Counted from the stretch's first letter, positions 24,632-37,200 are shown. The stretch is 64,000 nucleotides of DNA from Gorsachius magnificus (GCA_034008185.1 CM067095.1:3394610-3458609), one strand, 5' to 3'. Numbers and translations: made by a program. The notes: a model not told the origin generated them from the sequence alone.

Positions 24632-26863
24632 CTAACAGCTCTCCTCAGAGAGCTTCTTGGTGCCTTGAAGGATCAGCGCTGAAGCAGATGCCCTCTTCTG
24701 ATGCCGCCACTTGGCCCGCCGATTTTTAAACCAAACCTAGAAAGTGCAAAAAAAGAAAAGAAGAACTTTTGCATTGCAGGTGTTACTTGGAGGGGGGCAG
24801 GCCGTTACACTCCTGGGCTGTGCAGCCTAAGCTTTGTGATACTGCAATATATTTCCCGATATAAAAGTTTGATACAAAATCTAATCAGTCCCTCCCCTGC
24901 AATCCTGCTCAGATACATGTAAGGGTCACAGGGGAGCTGGGACCCCCCTCATGGCAAATTCAGAATTCATAAGGATCACATAAATAACGAACATACAGTC
25001 GGGTGCAGGGGATGAGCAGAACTGGGCACGCCTGTGGGTGTAGAGGTGAATCTGAGAGAGACAGAGTGAGATTACAGGACCGGATACCAGAACGAAACAG
25101 CCCTGCAGAACTGTTTTATGTTCTTCCATTGCTTGGCACACCTGAACTGTGTTTTGTCGAATACCCAAAAATGGTCTTCAAAATGAGCCCCTGGGTCTGC
25201 AGCTCCCAAAAATGACAGTACAATGCCCTGGTCTGCGTTCACAGTGGGTTGCAGCAAACAGCCCCGCCCCGTGCGGTGGGATCTCACCTCTACCCTCTCC
25301 TCCTTCAAGTGAATGCGGTTTGCCAGGTGCTCACGGGTGATGACGTCTGGGTACTGGTTCTGATGGAAAAGTGTCTCCAGGGCCTGCAGCTGATCCTCGG
25401 TGAATATGGTGCGATGTCGGCGCGTCCGGCGCTGGATCTGGTGGAAAGTCTGCAGCTTGCTTGGGCTCCCCTGGGGACTCTTGCAGACCCTGACCGCCGA
25501 GTGGAAGAGCTGCACGGGCCAGGGGAACCGGGCGTCTGCAGGGGGAGAGGTGCAGCGCCAGCATTAGGGGTGAGGGGCTGAAACACCCACCTTGCTCAAG
25601 GCAGTTCAGGCACAAGTTGAATCCATGCATGTGGCTTGGAGGGAGGCACCGGCCAGCTGGCGTGGGGGATGAGCTGCGTGATCACCGCGCAAGTGAGAAA
25701 AGGGCTTAGGGCATCACTCTGGGAGAAATGTGCAGGCGGGGAGCACTGGTTGGGTTTTCCTTGTTTACTTATCAGTTGCAGTATAGCTAGCTCCAGAAAA
25801 TGGATGGAAACTCACAGCCCAGCTAGGAGCTGCGTTTCAGTCCTGACACGGGGGATTTCTGAACTTTCAGGATGGTCTTGAACTGCATTTTTAAGGGTTT
25901 GCTACTTTTTTTTTTTTTTTTTTTTTTTTGGTGCTAGATGCAGTAATTTTGCTAGATGTAGCCAAAACCTCTTTTCCTTAAAGGCCAAGTGAGGTTGCCC
26001 AGGGCCGGTGTTGTCAGGAAGCACAGGCAGAGATCTGTGCGTGGGCAGCATGACCACGGGGCCCCACACTCCACAGAGAACTTCCACCCCTAGAAACATC
26101 CTCCTCTCTGGTTTACAGTAAAACAGTCATGTACAGTATACAGCCCCTGCTGCTTTTAAAAACCTGGTAGCACTGCAGGTGCTCTTAGGAGCTATGCTGG
26201 GAATGGATCCTGCTGCCCCTCACCAGAGCTGGGGACTGAGAAGACCACCGTGGTGGCAGGCCAGGCGCTATATTGTCACTCAGAGCCCAGGCTTTCCCCT
26301 CCACCCGGTGCTGGCACCAGCCCCTCCATGAGCCCTATGCCATGAATCATAGAATCATAGAATCATTTAGGTTGGAAAAGGCCTTTAAGATCATTAAGTC
26401 CAACCGTTAACCTAACCCTGCCATCCCACCACTAAATCCTGTCCCTAAGCACCTCATCTATCCTTCTTTTAAATATCTCCAGGGATGGGGACTCGACCAC
26501 CTCCCTGGGCAGCCCATTCCAGAGCCTGACAACCCAAAACAAACCCAAACACTCACCCAGCCAACTTGGCAAGTCCTGTCGGGAACGGGTGCTGGTGTGA
26601 GAACAGCAGCAACAGTTGCAGCCTGCCCCTTCCAGCTCTTCCTCCTCCTCCTCCTCTTCTTCCTGCAGGGAGCTGGCTGGGATGGCCTCCAGTTCACACA
26701 GCCCCTTGGGTGCGCAGTCCAAGATGCCCCGCAGGCAGAGTGGGACCAGGACCTGGGGGCTCTTCTCTGCTGGGCTGGAGAGGATGTCCTCAATGCTGAA
26801 TGAACACGGCTTCTTGAGGCCTCTCCTGCCAGCGTCGGTGTCCGATGCTGACTCTGAAGACAT
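24632..26863 (-). CDS. GSC2: Goosecoid homeobox 2, 3 exons
   Basis: Homeodomain transcription factor of 219 residues, nuclear, goosecoid type. Exons: 26557-26863, 25288-25535, 24632-24736, all with consensus splice sites and matching phases. Exon 1 carries the Groucho-binding eh1/GEH motif FSIEDIL (residues 22-28), a run of nine Glu and a Cys cluster CNCCCC. The homeodomain is about residues 140-199: [10 protein letters not shown], the helix 1 to 2 region with [10 protein letters not shown], and recognition helix [10 protein letters not shown]. Lysine at homeodomain position 50 (K189) predicts binding to TAATCC. The C-terminus [15 protein letters not shown] resembles mammalian GSC2 (KRASASA). 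It lies upstream of ESS2 on the same strand, as in human 22q11. The protein is intact and close to family length. Confidence 0.95.
25288..25535 (-). CDS. GSC2: GSC2 exon 2, first two thirds of the homeodomain
   Basis: Codes for residues 103-185. The linker ends [12 protein letters not shown], followed by the N-terminal arm (R5), helix 1 (F8, L16, F20) and helix 2. It is split from the recognition helix by an intron after RVE, the usual goosecoid/paired-type intron position. Acceptor CCCTGCAG|AC and donor GAG|GTGAGA are both consensus. Confidence 0.93.
25906..25929 (+). repeat. T24 homopolymer in GSC2 intron 1
   Basis: Uninterrupted run of 24 T (A24 on the coding strand of GSC2) within the 1 kb intron 1. 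It is not joined to a recognisable retrotransposon body. Confidence 0.9.
26344..26535 (-). mobile_element. CR1 LINE 3' fragment next to the GSC2 exon 1 donor
   Basis: Inverted CR1 tail ATAGAATCATAGAATC followed by GGTTGGAAAAGGCCTTTAAG and the CACCACTAAATCCTGTCCC block, ending near AGAGCCTGACAACCC. It is in the same orientation as GSC2 and its 5' end is only about 20 bases from the GSC2 exon 1 donor at 26555-26556. Confidence 0.9.
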
Positions 26864-29800
26864 CCTGTGCCGGCGGCAGCAGCCGCGGGAACAGGCAGCT
26901 CACACTGAGCAGGGTTTGCTCTCCGTGCACCAACTCTGGTCTGGGGTCTTGCAGGGAAAAAGAAAGCTTACGTAGCTTTTAAAACAGACTGGTGAAACCA
27001 TCCAGAATCGCTGCTTTGTCTTGGCGTTTCAAGTGACTGTCATTCTGGCAGCTGAGTTTTTATTTTATACGCACATGCACTTTTTCTCCCTCTAACCTAG
27101 CTGCTTTATGACTGAAGCCACCCTAAATATATATATATAGACAGAGATATAATCCCTTTGGAAAGAAAACCGTAAACCCCCCTGTGAATAAAATAAATTC
27201 TAACTAATCTTGGCAGCTTTGTGAAGGGTTAGTGTGGATCTAAGATTTAGCTAATCCCACAAAAATGACTGGAGAAGGAAATCTGATTTCTCCATCTCGG
27301 GTGTAGATTTGAGGTGGTTATGATCTCCATTGTGCTGCCGCCTCGGATCCAAGGAAGGGGGAGGATAGCTGTTCCCAGCCCGGAAATGGACCAGAGGATT
27401 AACTCCTTAAAAGAAGCAAATTATCCCTTTCTCTGGCCAAATGAAAGCTTTCCCATCAAAAGAGAGCTGTCATATCATACAATATGAGAAAAGAGAGAGT
27501 TCAGCTTAATAAAAAATCATTTTTAATGATAGAACAGCCTTTTGCTGCACCAGAACTCTGTGAAAGTTGATTTATTTTCTGCTGAAAGCAGAAAAATTGT
27601 ATTTTCCCTCCTTCCTCTTTCCCCCACCTCTGCTGCCCTAATCATAGTGATAATGCAGATGCTTTGCATGTATCCAACGTACTCTTAAAGAATTCAAAGC
27701 CCTTAATAAATTAGATTACTGGCAGCCTGTGGCAGCTCTGTGGTGTAGCTTAGTGGCACATAGCAACCTCCTGTACAGCCGAGCTGTACCCCTGCTTGGC
27801 GTTGGAAAGGGGAGGAGTGCGAGGTCCCACAGGAGCTTGGGCGGGAGCGTGGTCTCGGTGCTGGAGCTAATGGGGGTTCAGTGAGCCCAGAGCAGCCAGG
27901 ACGGCTACCCAGGGCAGCCAAGCTTCCCCAAAGCTTTGTCAGTCCAATTCCCAACTTCTTCCATTCAGCAAGAGAAACTGGGGTGAGGCTACGGCCGAGA
28001 GCGGTGACTGAGGATGGGAGGGGGCACCTGGCACCGACCCTCCCAAGGGCAAACAGCAAGGCCTGGCAGATGCGATCCATGGGAGGAGAGAGGACATCTC
28101 CCATCTTGGGTTCATAACTGGAATGAGTAACTGGCGTTGAAACAGAGAACCTGGGACTGAGCTCGGCCTACTTAGGAAAGTTTAAACCCAAGTTCTCTTG
28201 CCCTCAATGCGGTTTAAGCCCAGGTGGGTAGCAAGGCTTTGGGAGCTCACACGGGGAACTCTCCCACTTGGTGTTTCTTCACAGGGGAGAGAAGGTACCG
28301 GTCCCACTCACGGTAGACCAAGGAGACACACAGGTGAGTGATGTGAAATTGCTGCACATTGAAGGCCCTCATGGCACCTCGAGACCTCATGCTGAACAGC
28401 CCAGCAACCCCTCCAGCATCACGCAGAAACGAGAGCCAGTCCCCAGCAGAGCCCCCTCTCGGTCCCCTTTATTTTCTCCTTGGCCTTGCTTTCTGCCTGC
28501 CCTTCCTCACCCCGCTGGTCTCCCACTGCTGGGAAGAGATGTCCCATAGCCACTCTACCTGCGCCCCTCAAACCTCACTTAAAACCAAACCACTATTTTT
28601 TCTTCCATCACTTTATTTGCCTCTCCTTCAGCTGTTCCAGTGGTGTATAACCTAAATTATAACCATGGTCTATGAATCTTTACATATTTGTAGGTTTGAG
28701 AGGAAGACGCCTTTGTAGCTGCCTGGTTTGGATACGTTCCCTTCTGCCCTGCCAAGGTGTCAGCGCTCCGGAGAGGCACTGGGGATGCACTAATGCCAGG
28801 GATCATTGCAAACTGCTCTCAGCTTTTACATATATATCCAAACACTAAGACAGGAGATGGATGTGGGGCTGGGTTCTGCTCCCCACACTGTGCCGTCCAG
28901 AGTGATGGCAGGGCAGGCGAGCAGGGATGTGCCGTGGGCAGGCGCAGGATCTGACCCTTTCTGCTCTTGGCTGTAATAATCATAGGCCCGAAGCAGATTA
29001 ATCCTCCTTCCCCATCCTTAACAAAGGACGCCTTTCCCTGGCCTCCCCTGCCCATCCCTGCCTTCCCACCGCACATGCACTTAGCCTATTAGGATCTCCA
29101 CTGATTGCTTTCTTTCATTCCTCCCATACCTTTCACTTCAGAAAATGGACTGGTAATACTTCTTTTATCAAAGAATTATGGGATTTAGGACCCAGATCTT
29201 ACAAAGAGACTTTTGATAGCTGCTGGTAATCAAATCCCAATCGGCAGACACTTCTCTGCACCCTGTTACCGGAGAGGAATAAAGGAAAGGGATTATTGAT
29301 GTTCTGTTTACTGAGCCTCCAGGAGATAGGATCGCTGGGCTATTTCATATTAGAAAAGGAAAGGAAAATAAAACAAGAAAGAAAAAAAATGCAGACAAGA
29401 GAAGACAATATAGATATAGATAAAAAGAAAAGAAACAGGCTCTTATCATTTTCTTATTGGTTAAGGAGATTCCAAAGCCATTATAGAGGATTAGCAAAAA
29501 GGTTAATCTGCTTTAGCCGTTCGCTTGTCAAAAGTGAATTTATAGGGTTTGAAAATCCTTCCTATGGTGAAATCAGAAAAAAATTCCCCTCTTCCTCCCC
29601 TGCCCCTCCCTTCTGCAGGCAGCACAAGGGGATGGGAACAGGAGCTTCGGAGACCCTAAAGCATGGGAGCACCCTCCCTCACCTTGCCCCTGCCTGGGCA
29701 CTGGCACCCATGGGAGCCCTGGTTTGGCACTGCTTCCCCCCCGCTCCCTCACCCGCAGGGGACGGCCACAGGGCTCGGGGAGTGGAGGAGCAGGTCTGAG

Positions 29801-30500
29801 GGACGTGACCGTCCTCCTGCACTGCTCTGCCTTACCCGGGACAAATCCTGGGCGGTTTCACTGGTTGATAGATGCAGCAGTCAGGGCAAACCTGGATCCA
29901 TGGCTGGATTTGGGCATCCAGGTTGATTTCTAAAGCAGAACAGAGATGGATAGTGCTGTCATATGTTGCCAAAAACTACAGGGTGGGGCCTCTCTGCCCC
30001 CAAGCACAGCACTTACCCAGGGAGCCACATCTCAGCATCTTCCCGGTCACCCAGCGCAGATGCTGGCCCGTCCCAGCCGCACTTTCCTGGGCTGCCCGTG
30101 CCACTGATTTGCCCCAGCGGCCGATGCCCATTGCTCACCCCAGCGCCAGCCACTGTGACAATCCAGGGGAAAACCAATCCTTCAAGGTCAAAACCAGCCA
30201 GGAGCACTTTCCGGATAGCTGCTGGGTGAAGTTCAGTGGCATGTGTTAGTCAGGAGTTATAACTATGTTTAATAAAGACACAGAAATCACAGAATCACAG
30301 AATGGTTTGGGTTGGAAGTGACCTTTAAAGGTCATCTAGTCCAGCCCCCAAATCACACCCGTTAAAATAGTTCAACCCTGTGCCAAGTGACAAAAAAAAG
30401 CCAGATAAAATCGTTTGGATCTAATGATAATTATAAATCTCTTTCTCCAAAGGCCATTCCATCCCGCAGGAAGAAGCAGAGTCCTCTGCTGGCTATTGGT
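26864..30500. promoter_or_regulatory. GSC2 5' region with TAATCC motifs; no gene
   Basis: About 3.6 kb of AT-rich to mixed DNA between divergent GSC2 and the THADA-like gene. No exon is recognised. TAATCC or its complement occurs at 27150-27155, 27252-27257, 27396-27401, 28999-29004 and 29488-29493. This is the site preferred by K50 homeodomains such as Goosecoid itself, which suggests possible autoregulation. A (TA)n tract lies at about 27127-27139. A CR1 piece is at 30284-30360. Confidence 0.35.
30284..30360 (-). mobile_element. Short CR1 3' fragment
   Basis: AATCACAGAATCACAGAATGG, then GGTTGGAAGTGACCTTTAAAG and TCATCTAGTCCAGCCCC: the inverted last 75 bases or so of a CR1 element. Confidence 0.85.
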
Positions 30501-30719
30501 GTTAATAGGGATGCTGGCTAATAGGGATGGTGCTTGAGGCGTGGCAGGAGGGCTCTGGGCGACCAAACCTGCTCTGGTGCGATGGGGCCCGGTGGAGAGG
30601 GACGGCTGGTTCACCCCGAAGCGTTTCATTTGGTATTTCAGAGCTCTTACAGCCACCATGTCACGCTGGCCGGCTTCCTCCGTTGTACCGCCGGGCAGCA
30701 CCCAACGATACGGGAGAGG

Positions 30720-31210
30720 GTCTCATTCTCCGAGCCGCAACGCCCGACTTTTGGCATCGCCGGGCTCCTCCTCGCCCCCCCCCCCCCCCCCCCCCAAGGA
30801 GAGGGGAACCCCCGCTTTTTGGGAAAAGCCAGCTCCGGGCTAGCGCGCCGCGCCGTGGCCGGGGGCGGGGCCCCGGGGGGGGGGGGAGCCGGCGGGAGCG
30901 CGGCCGGCGCTATGGCGGAGGGGCGGGGGCCGGGCGGGCGGCGCGGGCCTGCGCCGCGGTGCGGGGGGCGCTGGGCGCGGCCGAGCCGGTGCTCTCCTGC
31001 CTGCAGCGATTCGCGGGGTAAGAGGACGGGCCCCGGGCAAGGAGACCCCGGGATCCCCCGGGCGCGGGTCCCCTGGGAATCCCCCCCCCCCCCCCCGCGG
31101 CGTGGAGCCCCGGCGCGGGGCTCCCGAGCATCCCCCCGGGCGCAGATCGGGAGGGCGGCTCGGCTCAGTGGGGGACCGAGCCACCCCCCCTCGCCCTCAG
31201 CCTTCCAGCA
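30720..31210. promoter_or_regulatory. CpG island at the THADA-like gene start
   Basis: Dense CpG and GC boxes (for example GGGGGCGGGG near 30859) surround the putative first exon, with two long C-runs (about 30775-30795 and 31084-31097). It is the likely promoter of the rightward gene. Confidence 0.65.
30744..30850 (+). repeat. Dispersed repeat, copy 1 (inverted partner at 34101-34193)
   Basis: About 100 bases starting CGACTTTTGGCA and ending CTCCGGGCTAGCGCGCC. It is similar to the reverse complement of 34101-34193: the shared core reads GGAGAGGGGAA, then CCCCGCT, TTTGGGAAAAGC and AGCTCCGGGCTA. This copy is interrupted by a 21-base C-run. I do not recognise it as a named family. Confidence 0.75.
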
Positions 31211-34200
31211 GCAGTAGGGCCGCAAGGGTTTTTTGCGCCCCCCCCGCCCCGCGGCTTGTGTTTGCCGGAACAGGCTGGGCTGTGGACCCTGAGCTTTGGG
31301 GAGTTCCCCCCACCGCCCGTGCAATGCTGAGTGCAGCTGGCACCCTCCGCCCTTTCACCAACACGGGGGCCCCACACCAGCTGCTCCGCCACAAGGGACA
31401 TCCCAAGGTGGGGCACCCCAATCCAAATCGAGCTGGGGTACCCACACTCCGTCCTAATCCCCACCAAGGCGAGGCCCCCCCCCCGGGGGGTACCCCCACT
31501 CCGCTCCACGTTGAACTGGGGCACCTCCAACCCTAATCTCCACTGAGCTGGGGTATCCCCCACCCCAATCCCCACCACGCTGGGGTATCCTCACCACCAT
31601 CCCCAACCCGTTTCAGGAGTACTGCCAAGAGATGCAAGGACAAGCACCTGGAGGAGGCTCTCCTGCTGTCACGGGCGCTGAGCGAGGCTCTGCAGGCACT
31701 GGGTGAGGCGGAGGCACGGCTCCTGCTCCGCTGTGTCCTGGCTTTCCAGATGGAGGCAACTGGCAGCTCCAGCTCCTTCCAGAAACTGGAACAGGTCTGT
31801 AACACAACCAGCTGGGCTGTGGATTCAGAGCTCCATTAGCCACAAGTGCAAGCAGTGGTCTCGCCCGGCTCTGCCTGCCACTGGCACAGCCCTGGTGCGG
31901 TGCATCCTTACCAGCAAAGGGGCCACGGTGGCAACACAGAGCTCCCCTAAAAGCACGTTGCACCTGGTATCTCCTGGGGGTCCGGGCGGACCTGCTGACC
32001 CTGGGTGTCTCTTGGCAGATCGTGACCCAGCTGGCGGTGGGGAAGGAAGCCCTGCTGGCCCAGGAGGTGGGCGCGCTGCTGGCCGGCCTGGCGCCGCAGG
32101 GAGAGGTGAGAGCACCTCGGTTGGGCGCTGCCACCAGCTTTTGCAGGCTCTTGGCTGGAGCCCATGTGTGACAGGGACCTCCTGGTTTGGGCTGCCTGAG
32201 GTCCTTTGCTTCTCTTCCCACCGTGCCAGAGGCTCGCCCTTGGTTGCAGCTGGTGGCACATGGGTGCCCGTCACACCAGCCCTTTGCTCATCACTGGGAC
32301 AGCTTCTGGCACAGGCAGGACCCTCCTGCCCAAGACACCGAGCCCCAGCGTGTTGTCACGCGGGACAAACTGTCCTTCTGCCCCCACAGGTGCTGTCTCC
32401 TGGGGACCTCCAGTCAGGTCAGTCCCTGCTCCTTCCCTTCCCCTTCGGGGGCTTCTCCCTGCCCACCCAGACCAAGTCCTCTGCGCTTGTGGGAAGGAGA
32501 GCAGGGATCAGTCGGATCCGTGGGATTTCTGCAGAGGTCCCAGCAGCACCCAGTGGCTCTGCCTACCTACCTGGGGCAGCTGGAAACCAGACAAACCAAA
32601 CTATTCCCTGCATCCCAGCTCTCTTCTTACCCTGCTTACCGGCAGCACAGCCCTTGGCTTAACCAGGAGCAGGGCCGGCTGCGGGCACAGTGCCAGGAGG
32701 GACGGGGACTGATGCTGTCCCCTTGCCTGCAGTGTGCATGTTCATGGAGGAGAGCAGCCTGGGCCGCCACCACCTTGCGCTGGGTGCTGCAGAGCCAGCC
32801 TGTGCCCGGCAGCACGTGGGGCTACCTGGCTGTCAAGGTAAGAACCAAATTTTGGAGGAAGGGGTACAGATCAGTCCCTGCAAGGACAGGGATGTGCTGG
32901 AACCCCCTCCCAGTGGAGCACTGGCAGCGATGTCCAGGAGGGATGTGGCATACGGTGCCATTTCAAGTGGCCACCCCTGGGGAATTGCGGCTTTTGGAGA
33001 GGTGAGGGATACTGACAGCCATCCCTGCGGCCCCTGTCCCTCCTTCTCCTCCCCCTCCAGGCCTGCCTCCAGCTCTTCCAGGCGCTGCCGAAGGACGTGG
33101 CCCCCCTGGTGTGGAGCACAGCAGGAAAGAGTGAAGCCCTGCAGAGCCTCTTGGGGCTGCTGCTGGAGGTGGTGTGGGGGAAGGTGGGTACAGCCCTGGG
33201 GAGGGATGGTGCTGCCTGTCCCGAGGAGCAGGGCGCTGCCATCCTTCCCGGGTGCTTTCCCCATTCCTTTCCCCCAGGGGGGCCTGCAGAGGCAGCCCCA
33301 ACACCTGGGATGTCCGAGGGACCCTGTGTAGTTGCCTGCATGGGCATGGAGGGAAGGGTAAATGGGGTCTGGCTTTCAAATCGTGTTTTGAGCTGTCTTT
33401 GCCTCCCCTGTGAGTCCAGGCCCTGAACAAGGACGCACGGCTGCTGGCGGGTACAGCCCTGAGCATGCTGGTGAACACGGCCCCCCAGCCCGAGTGCGGG
33501 GCCAGCGCCGTGCTGGCTCTCTTCCAGCTCCCCGGCCGAGGTGCGTGCTGTCCCAAGCTTGGGATGGCCTCTGGTGAAGGAGATGGCAGGGACAGGCACG
33601 TTTGGGTGGAAGGGGACGGAGGCCGGTGCCACTCACCAGCAGTCCAAGCCGGACTCTGCTGCCGTGTCCCGCTGTTGGGGTGCAGGAGCCCCAGCTGCCA
33701 CCGGCCACCTCCCACGGTCACTCTGGGATGAGCCGTGGCAGTTTGCTCTCAGAGCAGCATTTGAGTTTGCCATCTTTCTGCCATCTAATGCAGCCATTTC
33801 CAACCAGGCCCCGGGGAGCTGAAGTTTGGGGAGCTGGTGGTGGAGGTCCCCCCTGTCCTCGAGCCAGACGGGCTGGAGAAGCTGGTGCTCACCAGAGGTT
33901 TGCTGACGTGCTGCAAGGCAGACATCCTCAGCTGCCAGCTGGAGAGCTTCACCCACAAGGTAGGGGAGCACAAACCCGGTGGCCAGGGGTTTGGAGAGCC
34001 CCTTGTGCAGGGCTGGCAGCCGCTGGCGGGGGCTGCGGATCCCCAGGGGATGCAGCCAGGCTGCACCGCTCCGCACCAGCAGTTCCACACGTCCCACTGA
34101 GTGCGGCGCGTTAGCCCGGAGCTTGCTTTTCCCAAAGAGCGGGGATTCCCCTCTCCTGAAGGGCGAGAAGCCCAGTGGTGCCAAAAGTAGCCCCCACACA

Positions 34201-37200
34201 AGTGAAGCGGCAGCAGCGTTCGTCCCCCGGGCAGAGCACAGCCTCCAGCCCTGCCCGTCCGCCGCAGATCCCGAGTCCTCAAGAGCTGAGGACTTCCAGA
34301 CAGGGAGTGAAAGCAAGCAAGGAGCTGCTGTGAGAGCAGGAAGCCCAGACAGTGCTCTTGCCCATCTTATGGTGGGGTTTTCTCCCCCTGGAGAGCCCAT
34401 GCCCACCTGCTGCCTGCACCGCTGTGCTCCCCCAGGCCTGCCTGCTGCTGGACGTCATCTTCCCCGCTGTGTGTGCCCTGACCAAGGAGCAGGACTGCCA
34501 CTACTACTGCTTCCAAGGTAGGAGACGATGACACTGCCATGCCCGGGGAGGGGGTTTGAAGGATTCTCTGTGCTTGTGACACAGGGAGCCCCCCCGCCAC
34601 TTCATCTTCTGGAGAAGATGCTTTTCTAGATCTTGGTGGCTGGTTTGGAAACTGCTATTAATATCTGCTCCAGCCTGATGGATACCGACCCTCTCAAGCT
34701 CTTGCGCACCTAACGGGAAAACCGCTCCCCTTGCGCACGGGGTCCATAACCCCCCCCCAGCCCGCACCGGCTCTGCCACAGGCCGGTCCTGGGACGAGGG
34801 CTGGAGCGGGGCTCTCTGCTTTTACAGCCTGCGCCCTGTGGCTGCAGCGCCTGCGGGACAGCCTGCCTGCCGTCTGGCGCCTGACGGGGAGCCGCATCCT
34901 GGCCCCGGACACCAAGCGCCTCCAGCAGCTCACTCAGCTGGTGTGGGACAACGCCGAGACCCCGGTAAGGCCGGGGTGCTGAAAGTCCATGCTACAGCAC
35001 CCAGAAACAGCCCTTTCCCTGCCCCTAAACACACCCGTGCCTGTTTCAGCTCCATCTGCCACAGCCCCCTTGCCTGTGGCTGCCTTCCTCGGGCAGGGCA
35101 GGGGCACCCACACTGCTGGGGCCAGGGCACTCATCACACATGGCCTCTGTGGGGTTGTGTCCCAGGGCTTCACCCTCCCTAGGCAGCACCCACTGGTGCA
35201 GCCCCAGCTGGTCTGTGCCTGCTGGCTCACCTCCTGCCACCCCCACGCCCCCAGCTCCTAACCTCATGGTTACCAGCCAATACCAAAAGTCCACGACCAT
35301 GGGAAAGCAAGAGAGAACCCACCCTCACCTCTCCTGCTTGCCATCCTTCTCCCCCCAGGTGGAAGGGGTGTCCGAGTCCATCCACAGCTCCTTCCAGCTG
35401 CTCCTGGAGATCTATCACCTTGAGTGCCAGCACTTCCATGACCAGGAGAGACCCCTCTACCAAGAGATGCTGCAGAGGGTCATCTCAATGCCGTGGCAAA
35501 TCAAAGCCAGATACGTGCCCCTGTGTGCCATCGTCCCCTACATGGGCAGCCAGCAGGTAGGGAAGGTGGGGGGACAGGGAGGCTCGGTCCTGGCTGGCAC
35601 CGCTGCTGGGGTGGCACAGCCCGTGTCTGCTGCCTGTCACCTTCTCCTGCCCAGCTCAGCCATGCAGGCAGCAGCGTTCCCAGCCAGGGGGCTGTTCTTG
35701 CATCGCCCAAGGGATGGTATCGCTGGTGGGGTGGTGAGCTGCAGCAGCAATGATGCATCCCTGGGAAACACCAGCGGGGAGGGAAGCTTTGCCAGTTGGT
35801 GCCCACCAAAATCTGGCCAAAAGTAGCTTGGGGTACCAGAGGTGCTCAGTGCCATGGGTGACCGCAGTGTGGTCTGTACCCAGATCTGTCCCCTGCTGTA
35901 CAGAGCCTTCAGCCTGGCAGGGAGATCACAGAATCATTTAGGTTGGACAGGACCCTTATGAGGGGTTATCTGGCTTTCTCCCAGGTGCTGGACGCCTACC
36001 CAGAACTGCCGCAGCACCTCCTGAGCTGCCTCTCCACCAACCACCTGTGTCCCGCTGCCGCCGAGGTCTACAAGGCCCTGGTGCGGCAGCAGTGTGCCGA
36101 GCAGCAGGATGGGCGGCTGGGCACGGGGGCGGTTCTGGCGGAGTGGTGGGCACTGCGCTGGCTGCCCCTGCTCTCCCAGGCGCTCCGCTCCCCCCTGCCC
36201 ATCCTGCAGAGCAACGCCGCCAACCACCTCCTGGCCTGGACCCTGCGGCAGCTCCCAGCAGCCCAGGCACCACTGGCCACCCAGTTCAGCGGCCGGGACG
36301 CAGCGTCGCTCCAGGCTTGGGTCTCGCTGCTGAAGGCACAGAAGAGCGTGGTGGGGGCCCTGCCACTGCAGGGCGAGGTGCTGGAGCGGCTCTGCTCCTG
36401 CCTGGGTGCCCGTGAGGAAGGCGTGCGGCTGGCGGCGCTGGGTCTCCTCTGCTGCAGCCCCAGCACCAACCAGCCCCTCTCAGGCACTGAGGTGCGGCTG
36501 CTGCAGGAGTTCTTGCCCCTCAACCTCAACTGCGACTCCTCCTCGTTCCGGCAGCTGCTGCAGGCAGCAGTGAGGAAGGCGCTGGTCCGGCTGCGGGACA
36601 GCTCGCTGGCCCAGCTTCGAGGGAAGGAGCCCCACGGCACCGACCCGGGCAAGGGAGCGGGGCAGCTCGTCCAGGCAGTAGGTGAGGTGGCTGCCCCAGC
36701 ACCGCCAGCATGGCCCCCAGGGGAATTTGAAGTGGGTACCCAGCCCAGCATCGCTCACTGCCATGCTCTGCCTGCAGGGTTTGTGGAGTGGCTGCTGCAG
36801 CTCAGCATCGCCTCGCTCAGCCCGGGCTCCAACTACCAGAGGAAGAAGACGGCCCTGCTCCTCCTGGCTGCTGTTCTGGAGACCTGCACGGACACCTGGA
36901 GCCCCACCAGGAAGAAAGGCCAGCCCCCACGTGAGTAGGGGCAGCCCACCCGGAGCATCAGCCCTTGGCTGCGGGGGTGCTCCCCACCCACCGCCCCTTG
37001 TCCCCACCACAGGGACCATGGCCATGCTGCTGAGCTACACCAGGCAGAGCGGCTGCTGGGACTTCTTCTCTCAGCCCAATTTGTTGGCGCTGCTGAGCTG
37101 CTTGCAGGACAGCACTAATGAGGTGATCCTAAATGGTCATGAAGCTGCCTGCCTCAGCCCCAAGCGGGCTCACAGGGCAAGGGTGGTGGCTTCCCCCTCC

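Noticed and set aside
26432..26556. Extension of the GSC2 exon 1 frame into CR1 as normal coding sequence
   Set aside because: The donor CTGG|GTGAGT at 26555-26556 joins exon 2 in phase and yields a complete goosecoid-type protein.
30775..30795. C-run and neighbouring frame (from 30527) as the true N-terminus of the THADA-like protein
   Set aside because: The frame is open only because of GC content and crosses the dispersed repeat and C-run. The ATG at 30912 followed by one missing G gives a more natural start, but the upstream ATG cannot be fully excluded.
31703..32662. 319-codon plus-strand frame
   Set aside because: Runs through introns and wrong frames of the THADA-like gene; the conserved exons (31617-31794, 32019-32105, 32390-32417) read in other frames.
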